Assembly: GCA_947176915.1 (NCBI GenBank)
Contig: CAMWSM010000001.1
Span: 79,880-143,879, forward strand
Direction: 5' to 3'
DNA from: an uncultured Porphyromonadaceae bacterium
GTDB taxonomy: Bacteria; Bacteroidota; Bacteroidia; Bacteroidales; Muribaculaceae
DNA: 64,000 bases
The notes below the pieces were generated by a model. It saw only the letters and a list, made by a program, of their open reading frames with translations. It was not told the origin of the DNA and did not search any database. Positions 55,501 to 64,000 of this stretch are shown here, piece by piece (within the stretch, counting starts at the first letter, position 1; every line of letters starts with the position of its first letter). The position numbers and the translations under genes were made by a program.

Positions 55501-57016
55501 AAAGAATTGCCGGAGGAGCGTCGTTGCCCATCGAGATGGTGGGTTCCTGCGAATTAAGAGCCATAGGCTTGATGATCTTCTCGATATCCTCCACGTCATA
55601 GCCAAACGCCACCATCTGGCGCTCACGATCCTCCACTTCGTGGCTAACCTTGCGGCCGCTCTTTATATCGCTCAACACGATTCGGTTCTGATCAATCCAA
55701 TCCTTATAGGGATGTTCGTTGGCAAGTTCATTCTTAATATCGCGGTCTACCAGAATCTTCCCCTCCTCGGTATCGACCATCAGGATCTTGCCAGGCTTCA
55801 GACGCGCCTTATGCTCTATGTCGGCAGGATCAAAATCCAGCACTCCGGTTTCAGAGGCGATGATCATCTCTCCGCTCTTGGTTACTACCACACGGGCAGG
55901 GCGCAGACCGTTTCTGTCAAGCATGCCTCCGGCGTATCTTCCGTCGGAGAAGATGATGGCAGCCGGACCGTCCCAGGGAGCCATAAAGATGGAATGATAT
56001 TCATAGAAGGCAAGCAGACGGCGAGAGAGAGGGTTCTGCTCGTTGCAGCTTTCCGGCACCATCATCGCCAGGGCATGGGGAAGGCTCATTCCGGAGCGCA
56101 CGAAAAATTCAAGCGCATTGTCAAACGAGGCACTGTCGCTCATGCCGGGCTGAATCACCTGCCCGATCTTCTCCATCTTTCCGAGGTTTTCCGGCTCTAC
56201 GATCGCCTCTCTTGTCGACATCCAGAAGCGGTTGCCGCGTATGGTGTTGATCTCACCGTTGTGTCCTATAAGGCGGAAAGGCTGGGCAAGACGCCATGTC
56301 GGGAAGGTATTGGTGGAGAAACGGGAGTGAACCAACGCTATCGCGCTCGTGAAATAAGGACTCTGAAGATCCTTGAAATATCCTCTGAGCTGCAGCGACG
56401 AGAGCATACCCTTATAGATCAAGGTGCGGGTGGAGAGACTGACGATATAGCATGATTCCTTATCTACTATATCCTCGCTTTCAAGCACCGCCTGCTCTAT
56501 TCTCTTACGTATTATATATAGAAGTCCTTCGAGACGCTCACGGTTGTCGCAGCCTACGATAAAGAGCTGGCGAATCACCGGCTCCGTCATCAACGCATCA
56601 TGGCCCAAGACGGAAGAATCAACCGGCACGTCTCGAGTGTGCATCAGGAATAGTCCCTGAGCCTTTATCTCCCGGTCTATAATTTCTTCAAAGCGTTTTC
56701 TGTCTTCCTCATTTTTAGGGAGGAAAACCATACCGACGCCATATCTCCCTTTCTCCGGCACCGGTATTCCATTCAACAATATATACTCATGGGGAATCTG
56801 AACCATAATTCCGGCTCCGTCGCCGGTCTTGTTGTCGGCACCCTCAGCTCCACGGTGAGCCATGTGCTCCAACACTTTAAGTCCTTGATCTACTATTGAA
56901 TGATGTTTGCTTCCGTCGATCTTCACTACAAGACCCACTCCGCAGCCGTCATGTTCATAGGAAGGGTTGTAGAGCCCCTCGGCGCTTGTCGGTTGAATTG
57001 TTGACGTTGATATCAT
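52541..57016 (-). CDS. gltB: Glutamate synthase large subunit
   Basis: 1491 aa; 'EHDGCGVGLVV', 'RFSTNTFPTWRLAQPFRLIGHNGEINTIRGN', 'GEGGQLPGFKVDEVIAKTR', 'ISGCDGGTGASPASSMKHAG'. Confidence 0.96.
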   Translation of the reverse strand: MISTSTIQPTSAEGLYNPSYEHDGCGVGLVVKIDGSKHHSIVDQGLKVLEHMAHRGAEGADNKTGDGAGIMVQIPHEYILLNGIPVPEKGRYGVGMVFLPKNEEDRKRFEEIIDREIKAQGLFLMHTRDVPVDSSVLGHDALMTEPVIRQLFIVGCDNRERLEGLLYIIRKRIEQAVLESEDIVDKESCYIVSLSTRTLIYKGMLSSLQLRGYFKDLQSPYFTSAIALVHSRFSTNTFPTWRLAQPFRLIGHNGEINTIRGNRFWMSTREAIVEPENLGKMEKIGQVIQPGMSDSASFDNALEFFVRSGMSLPHALAMMVPESCNEQNPLSRRLLAFYEYHSIFMAPWDGPAAIIFSDGRYAGGMLDRNGLRPARVVVTKSGEMIIASETGVLDFDPADIEHKARLKPGKILMVDTEEGKILVDRDIKNELANEHPYKDWIDQNRIVLSDIKSGRKVSHEVEDRERQMVAFGYDVEDIEKIIKPMALNSQEPTISMGNDAPPAILSKMPQRFFNYFRQQFAQVTNPPIDPIREELVMSLTSYVGAVRKNILQPSAELCNVVMMPSPIVSDSELDKLRHLQYKGFNTLTVSMLFEAEGGVKAMEEAIERLCVEADDAVDKGYNYMVLSDRNVNAKYAAIPSLLALSAVHHHLVARRKRSQIAIIVETGEVCEVMHVALLMGYGASAVNPYMAFAILKDLVDKKELQLDYEGAEKHYIKAVNKGILKIMSKMGISTIRSYRGCALFEALGVSSRLLSRYMGGAPSPIEGIGIDEVAQDVLHNHHLAFGEEDAKLQDFGNYNFRKAGELHAWNPPVVKALQKATWENDYDKFKEYVNLVENKPEPIFLRDLITVESDREPIPVEEVESEESLMRRFCTEAMSFGAISKEAHEALAIAMNKIGGMSNTGEGGEDPERNKVREDGTWARSSVKQVASGRFGVDAEYLVNADEIQIKVAQGAKPGEGGQLPGFKVDEVIAKTRRSLPGITLISPPPHHDIYSIEDLAQLIFDLKNINPEAQISVKLVSESGVGTIAAGVAKAKADKILISGCDGGTGASPASSMKHAGVPAEIGLAEIQQTLVMNNLRGKVRLQVDGQLKSPHDVMVSAMLGAEEYGFGTAALVVLGCCMIRKCHTNTCPKGVATQNPELRKKFVGRYEYLVNYFRFMARDIRERLAAMGYRSLDEIVGRADLLRKVETVPGTKADKVDFSRLFYMAAEHPETAIHFESEQDHKLDHVKDAALLQLISNAIDSQQGISLGMPIVNTDRSVGSMLSGYITKRFGGNGLPDNSINLTFSGSAGQSFGAFLCKGVTLRLEGDANDYVGKGLSGGRIIVVPPRDATFDAESNTIAGNTLLYGATAGEMFVNGRVGERFAVRNSGVNVVVEGVGDHACEYMTGGRVVVLGKIGRNFAAGMSGGIAYIWNRTGNVDYYINMDMVELTLLKEDDEIAELKGLIEEHYRHTRSKLAKRMLDNWEEYLPQFLKVTPVEYKRIALKK

Positions 57017-57356
57017 AGACCTGATTTATTAAATTGTGAAGCGCCCGAATCTTCCGATTGGAGCCTTCTTTTGTCAAATATTTTGCAAAATTACACATTT
57101 TTTAAATATTTGCAAACAGATTATCGGTTTACATCTCACTTTTAACATATCCCTCCCCCTTTGAAACCATATTGTATTTTTATTATTCCGCCTTAATCAC
57201 CCATTATTTTCAGAAAAATTTCCATTATTTAAACTTTCAGCGAACTTTTTATTCTCATTAAGTGTAGTAATAGTACGAATAGATGATCCACCTCGGATAA
57301 CCAATCTATTCCACATTTATTTCCATTATAGTGCAAAATCAAAACTTAAACAACTT

Positions 57357-58496
57357 ATGAAAAAGACTATTATTTCTGCCGCATTAGTATTAGGAGCTGT
57401 CTCCGCGGCATCTGCTCAGCAGGCTATAGCCACTCCTAAATTTGGTGATAATTGGTCGCTCGGCATCAATGGCGGTGTTACAACCCCGATGAATCATGGC
57501 GCTTTCTTCGGTGATATGCGTCCGGTAGTAGGTCTTAAACTTGACAAGAAGATAACTCCCGTGTTTAAAGTAGGTGCTGAGGGCAATTTCGCTATCAACA
57601 CATCAACAGTAAGAGGACCTCACAGCTACACAGCTTTTGATGATTCCTACGTTGGCGCTTACGGTGCTGTCAACCTCTTCAATCTCTTCGGAGGCTATCC
57701 AGGCGAGACCCGTCCGTTTGACATTGAGGCACAGGCCGGTGCAGGCTGGGGACACAGATTTGAAACTGCAACTCAAGACATCAACTATTTCGGCACAAAG
57801 GTTGGCTTGAATTTCAACTTCAATATTCAGGATAACGTCACTATCTCTGTAAGCCCCTCTATTCTTTGGAATATGACAGGCGAACCGGTTGATCAAAGCA
57901 CCGCCTCATATAACAAGAACCGTGCGAACTTCAACATCACCGCAGGCGTGGCTTACAACTTCGGTGGCAATGGATTCAAAGTGGTTGAGCCTTACAACCA
58001 GGCCCAGATTGACGAACTCAACGGTCAGCTTAACGAACTTCGCGGCGCTCTGAAGGAATCAGGTGCTGAGAACGGTGCTCTCCACAAGAAGATCAAGGGT
58101 CTTGAGTCTGAAATCCATAAACTTCAGAATCAGCCTGCCAAGGTGGTTAATACGGTTCAGATCAAGAACAATCTCGAATCTGTAAGATACGTGTTCTTCA
58201 AGATCGGTTCTTCTGCAATCGGTGCTGACCAGCAGCCAAACGTAGAAATGATCGCTGCATATCTCAACAATCATCCCAACAGCAAGGTTGTCATCAAGGG
58301 TTACGCTTCCAAGGATGGTCCGGAAGAGGTTAATATCCGTCTCGCCAACCAGCGTGCTCAGTCTGTTAAGGACGCTCTTATGAAACGCTACAAAATTCCG
58401 GCATCAAGAATCGTAGCTGAGGGTGAAGGCATCGGCAATATGTTTGAGGAGGAATCCTGGAACCGCGTTGCAATCTGCGTGCTTGAAGCTAAATAA
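57357..58496 (+). CDS. OmpA family outer membrane beta-barrel protein
   Basis: Signal peptide; beta-barrel region; 'YLNNHPNSKVVIKGYASKDGPEEVNIRLANQRAQSVKDALMKRYKIPASRI'. Confidence 0.92.
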   Translation: MKKTIISAALVLGAVSAASAQQAIATPKFGDNWSLGINGGVTTPMNHGAFFGDMRPVVGLKLDKKITPVFKVGAEGNFAINTSTVRGPHSYTAFDDSYVGAYGAVNLFNLFGGYPGETRPFDIEAQAGAGWGHRFETATQDINYFGTKVGLNFNFNIQDNVTISVSPSILWNMTGEPVDQSTASYNKNRANFNITAGVAYNFGGNGFKVVEPYNQAQIDELNGQLNELRGALKESGAENGALHKKIKGLESEIHKLQNQPAKVVNTVQIKNNLESVRYVFFKIGSSAIGADQQPNVEMIAAYLNNHPNSKVVIKGYASKDGPEEVNIRLANQRAQSVKDALMKRYKIPASRIVAEGEGIGNMFEEESWNRVAICVLEAK

Positions 58497-58527
58497 TGAT
58501 TATTGAAAAATCCTAAATTCTAATTTA

Positions 58528-58570
58528 AAGAGGCTGTGGCATAATTAGGTTTATGTCGCAGCCTCTCTAT
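58528..58570 (+). terminator. Terminator downstream of the ompA-family gene
   Basis: AAAGAGGCTGtGgCATAA...TTTATGtCgCAGCCTCTcta hairpin. Confidence 0.75.
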
Positions 58571-58627
58571 TTTATTTTGCCGGGAGTTGGGACTCTACTG
58601 CCCTTCTCCCGGCAAAATCCATCATTT

Positions 58628-58948
58628 TTACAAGTATTTGCGCCATGCGTATTTTTTGCGGCGCGGAAGATAGGAGTAATTTCTCTCGTTGGCGTATGCC
58701 TCTCTCTCAAAGGAAATTGCATGATATGCCTTGAAACTGTCTCCCTTTTGAATCAGTCGCCATAACCATTCCACGACATACCACAGATAAAACAACAGAT
58801 AGCCCATCTCCTTCATCTGCGCCGTGTGAATCTCCTCGTGATTGAGCATCTCACGGTCAACGGGACCTTTCGCGAAAAGAACTCCGAACAGATTTATGGC
58901 ATAATATCTCTCTCCAAAAGGGAGGAGATGGTTATAAATTATCTTCAT
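58628..58948 (-). CDS. Hypothetical protein (106 aa; HEExH-like 'LNHEEIHTAQMKE')
   Basis: ORF with internal ATG start MKIIYNHLLPFGERYYAINLFGVLF; upstream ORF extension overlaps the beta-galactosidase pseudogene. Confidence 0.65.
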   Translation of the reverse strand: MKIIYNHLLPFGERYYAINLFGVLFAKGPVDREMLNHEEIHTAQMKEMGYLLFYLWYVVEWLWRLIQKGDSFKAYHAISFEREAYANERNYSYLPRRKKYAWRKYL

Positions 58949-59039
58949 ATTACAAATCATCTTATCGACTATCGGCAAAATTAATATTTTATCACCTCTC
59001 AACACCCCTTTTTCAAAATATTTTTTTAAATTTGCATCC

Positions 59040-60794
<1,755 letters not shown>

Positions 60795-60824
60795 ATTTCC
60801 TTATTCTCTTACACCTTATTTTTC

Positions 60825-62483
60825 TTATTTTCTCTCCATCTTGTATCTGTCCCCCGTTGTCTTGACAACCATCTCATACCATTCAGGGGAATAGCCGGGT
60901 GATTCAGGGCTTAAGGGCTTGCCGTATTTGTTTCTGGCAAACTCCCCGTTCTCATCAATCTTTTTCCTCTTGCCGTCCATATACTTGACAAGCAGGTAGC
61001 GGGCAAGTTCATTATAGGAGTCAGTGGCATCCTTTGCTATCGCCGCCCCCTCTTCATTGACAATCTTTTCAATGGCATCCATATCGCCGGCTTCATAGAG
61101 AGCGAGGAGTTCCTTATCCTTAGCGGCTATCGTATCGGCAAACTTATTCTCCAGTCCGGACTGCACCTTTCTTATATCGTCAATCATAAGGTCATACTTA
61201 TGATATGCCTGATTCGCCACCCAGTTGTTCACCCAGAAATTGGCTGTCGGAGAGAAATTATAGAGATCGCCGTTACCCTCCTGAAGCTCCACAGGCACCT
61301 CTGTCATTGAGCAATAGAAAGGCATGTAGACCGAGGTGTTGGCATCGTCTGTGCCAAACCAGAGGACACCCCCTACAGCATCGGGCATATCCCCACGGCT
61401 CTGGCTGACAAAATGCCATGCCGTCTGCTGGGTAGCGGTAGGCCGCTCCTGGAAATAAGTCTCTCCATCCACCTCATATCTGTTTGGCGCCCATCTCACG
61501 GGAGCCTTGTAGCTGCCGGCTCCAAGGTCTTTCGTCATGTCGAGTTCAGTTCCTTCGTAATGGTCGCGCATACGGTCCTGAACATCCTTCCGGCTGAGCT
61601 TTCGGTCGGGGATAATGTAAAGCGGCAAAGGTTCGTCGCTCTCCCCCTTCACCCATTTCAGCCATTGCGCGTCCTCTTCGGGAGTAGCGAAATTGCGATA
61701 GAAACTCCAGACACGCCCGTCGCATGAGCGGCGTTTTGCCACCTTATGGTCGCTGAAAGCATCTGCAAAGGAGAAATCCTCATCCTTACCTTTCCAATAA
61801 CCGTTTTTACGCGCCCACTTGAAAAGGTCTTTGCTATACATCACATTCTCCTTATCCTTATAGTTCACCTTCCTGATTCTCGGTTCGTTGGCATGGGCTG
61901 CAATAGCATTGTCGGGAATCCTGACGGCAATCCAGTTCGCTCCTCTCTCTCCGCTCCCTTTGCCAATCATCTCCATTATCCAAGCCTCGTTCTTATCTGC
62001 GATGGAGAAGGTCTCTCCCGTGCTTGCATATCCATATTTATCCACAAGCTCACCCATGAGTTTTATGGCGTCGCGGGCTGTCTTGGCACGTTCAAGTGTG
62101 ATATATATCAGGCTTCCGTAATCAAGGATTGAATTTCCTGTTGTATCCTCCAATTCAGGGTAGCCTCCCCATGTGGTCTCGCCGATCACCACCTGATGCT
62201 CGTTCATGTTTCCTACTACATTATAGGTTTCCTCTGCCTGCGGAATCTCACCGCGTGGAGTGTTATCTCCCCAGTCGATCACCTTCCTCATCTCCCCGGG
62301 AGCATGTCTGCCACGCTTGGAGTGTTGCAGAAAACCGAAACGTGTGTAAGAGTCGTCAGCGTATGAAACCATCACGGATCCGTCCGTACTTGCTTTCTTG
62401 CCGACGATAAAGTTAGTGCAGGCGATAGCATCCGCCGCGCATAAAGCTGCCATAGCAGCTCCAATAAAAATACCGTATTTCAT
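60825..62483 (-). CDS. C69 family dipeptidase
   Basis: 'ACTNFIVGKKASTDGSVMVSYADDSYTRFG...GETTWGGYPELEDTTGNSILDYGSLIYITLERAKTARDAI'. Confidence 0.92.
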   Translation of the reverse strand: MKYGIFIGAAMAALCAADAIACTNFIVGKKASTDGSVMVSYADDSYTRFGFLQHSKRGRHAPGEMRKVIDWGDNTPRGEIPQAEETYNVVGNMNEHQVVIGETTWGGYPELEDTTGNSILDYGSLIYITLERAKTARDAIKLMGELVDKYGYASTGETFSIADKNEAWIMEMIGKGSGERGANWIAVRIPDNAIAAHANEPRIRKVNYKDKENVMYSKDLFKWARKNGYWKGKDEDFSFADAFSDHKVAKRRSCDGRVWSFYRNFATPEEDAQWLKWVKGESDEPLPLYIIPDRKLSRKDVQDRMRDHYEGTELDMTKDLGAGSYKAPVRWAPNRYEVDGETYFQERPTATQQTAWHFVSQSRGDMPDAVGGVLWFGTDDANTSVYMPFYCSMTEVPVELQEGNGDLYNFSPTANFWVNNWVANQAYHKYDLMIDDIRKVQSGLENKFADTIAAKDKELLALYEAGDMDAIEKIVNEEGAAIAKDATDSYNELARYLLVKYMDGKRKKIDENGEFARNKYGKPLSPESPGYSPEWYEMVVKTTGDRYKMERK

Positions 62484-62499
62484 AATATTAAATTTTTGT

Positions 62500-62690
62500 T
62501 TTAGGCGTTAGGCATTAGGCTCGAGGCATTAGGCTCGAGGCTCAAGCCTCGAAACTGGGAGAAGGGGCAGTCCCTGCCCCGACCACGACGCATTCCCCTC
62601 GAATATAACCCCTCAAACCTAACCCCTCAAACCTAACACCTAATGCCTAACACCTAATGCCTAATGCCTAAATCCTAACCCCTAACCCCT
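62500..62690. repeat. Inverted TTAGGC/GCCTAA array enclosing a GGGGCAG/CTGCCCC core
   Basis: Left 'ttaggcgttaggcattaggctcgaggcattagg', centre 'gaaggggcagtccctgccccgacc', right 'cctaacacctaatgcctaacacctaatgcctaatgcctaaatcc'. Confidence 0.8.
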
Positions 62691-63375
62691 CAACTCTCCA
62701 TTTAAGATACTCAAAATCCTCCGGTTCATCAAGATCAAAGCAAATGTGAGGCATCTCGTAAATCAGGGAACGTGGCGTTACGGCTCGCGGATTCTCACAG
62801 TCGAGGGCTTCGCGACGGTAGACATAAACCGAACCGTTCATATCGTACACCTTCGGCGCAGCCTGCCGGCTCTTGTAGACACCATCGCATACCACGCCGT
62901 AAAACCCGTTCTTCTTCTCTTCAACCATCGCGAAATAGGGATTTCTACCACAAGGGCTGACAGAGAAGATGGTCAGTGCGTCCGGACATTCCTCTATTCT
63001 TTTCACCATCTCAAGAATATCCTCCTCGGTGCGGAGAGGGGAAGTTATGTCGAGATCAAGCACGTAATCATATCTTTTCCCGTACTTCTTCTCAGCATAC
63101 AGCATTACATCGCGTATCGCCTCCGGCTTCCCGCACGTATCATTAGCCAGATAGTCAGGGCGAACATAATCGGTCGTCAGACCCCACTCAGCCGCCACAC
63201 GCCTTATCTCCTCCGAATCCGTAGAGAGTTCCACGTCAGCTCCAAGTTTAGGAGCCACCTCCAGTGCCTTCTCAATAGTATAGGCGATCAACGGTTTCCC
63301 GCCGATCTCCTTAATATTCTTGCCGGGAATCCCTTTCGAGCCTCCCCGACCGCATACAGTAATCAATAAATTCAT
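62668..63375 (-). CDS. Acylneuraminate cytidylyltransferase family protein
   Basis: 'MNLLITVCGRGGSKGIPGKNIKEIGGKPLIAYTIEKAL...LDLDITSPLRTEEDILEMV'. Confidence 0.9.
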   Translation of the reverse strand: MNLLITVCGRGGSKGIPGKNIKEIGGKPLIAYTIEKALEVAPKLGADVELSTDSEEIRRVAAEWGLTTDYVRPDYLANDTCGKPEAIRDVMLYAEKKYGKRYDYVLDLDITSPLRTEEDILEMVKRIEECPDALTIFSVSPCGRNPYFAMVEEKKNGFYGVVCDGVYKSRQAAPKVYDMNGSVYVYRREALDCENPRAVTPRSLIYEMPHICFDLDEPEDFEYLKWRVEGLGVRI

Positions 63376-63571
63376 AAGAATTATTTTTTATACACCGCAA
63401 AGATAATTCATAAAATTCAATTAAAAAAATACTGCCTACCACCATCAAATGTCAATTATTTACTAACATGAATATCCCGATGCACAATTATTTTATTTCT
63501 ATTTTCAACTTTCAAATTTTTTAAATAACTTTGCATCTTGAATTCCAAAAACTAAAAAACTCTTATTAAAA

Positions 63572-63856
63572 ATGACAAAAGCAGAAATAGCAAATGAGAT
63601 TGCAAAAACTACCGGCCTTGAGAAATCCGCTGTAGTGACTGTTATCGAAAATTTCATGACAGTAGTGAAAGATTCTCTCGCTCACGGTGAAAACGTTTAC
63701 CTCCGTGGATTCGGTTCTTTCATCATCAAAAAGCGCGCTGAAAAGACAGCACGCAACATCTCCAAGAACACATCCCTCATTATTCCCGAACACAATATCC
63801 CGGCGTTCAAACCTGCTGATGTGTTCAAAGAGGAAGTAGCTAAAGCAACAAAGTAA
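63572..63856 (+). CDS. HU family DNA-binding protein
   Basis: 'MTKAEIANEIAKTTGLEKSAVVTVIENFMTVVKDSLAHGENVYLRGFGSFIIKKRAEKTARN'. Confidence 0.95.
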   Translation: MTKAEIANEIAKTTGLEKSAVVTVIENFMTVVKDSLAHGENVYLRGFGSFIIKKRAEKTARNISKNTSLIIPEHNIPAFKPADVFKEEVAKATK

Positions 63857-63930
63857 GTTTCCTCCGCAATTAGGATTTCTACTGCTCCAAGGAGCGCAAA
63901 ACGAGACTTATTCTCGTAAAAAATCAAACC

Positions 63931-63976
63931 AAAAAAAAGTTAAGTATCTCTTTGCAAGAGATACTTAACTTTTTTA
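63931..63976 (+). terminator. Rho-independent terminator after the HU gene
   Basis: GTTAAGTATCTCTT-tgc-AAGAGATACTTAAC-TTTTTT, perfect 14-bp stem. Confidence 0.92.
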
Positions 63977-64000
63977 TTCCCCTTTTTATCAGGAAATTAT

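Noticed and set aside
55277-56455. 392-aa plus-strand ORF antisense to gltB
   Set aside because: Lies fully within the strongly supported gltB on the other strand; composition (His/Arg/Ala-rich, no domain) is typical of a shadow ORF.

Overview
This is a chromosomal window from a Bacteroidales bacterium, Muribaculaceae-like by gene content and by the TAnnTTTG-type promoters. From left to right it contains: (i) a sigma-70-like factor and an AAA-ATPase/PD-(D/E)XK gene flanked by direct repeats; (ii) a minus-strand type V (Mfa/Fim-like) fimbrial operon; (iii) purT and a split ThrE-type exporter; (iv) a ~10 kb Ter/TerY-P stress-signalling operon (3 TerD, 3 VWA, AIM24, PP2C, kinase, TerB-like) followed by a P-type Ca2+-ATPase; (v) an AT-rich accessory island (33.5-39.9 kb) with a type II R-M pair, two AAA/DUF4143 ATPases and a strongly folded intergenic element; (vi) transketolase and a C1 aminopeptidase; (vii) a TPP-riboswitch-controlled thiamine operon, a radical SAM/lipoprotein pair, and thiF-like/bioB genes; (viii) gltB, an OmpA-family protein, an internally deleted GH2 beta-galactosidase pseudogene, a C69 dipeptidase, a CMP-sugar cytidylyltransferase and HU. 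The most unusual signals are: two different tandem palindrome pairs, each with 32-bp centre-to-centre spacing, upstream of the two DUF4143 ATPases; a promoter-preceded multi-helix element at 37450-37655; a perfect 22-bp palindrome upstream of the Ter operon; several families of dispersed intergenic repeats; and the rSAM/lipoprotein pair. All calls come from reading the sequence and the supplied ORF track. No database search was run.
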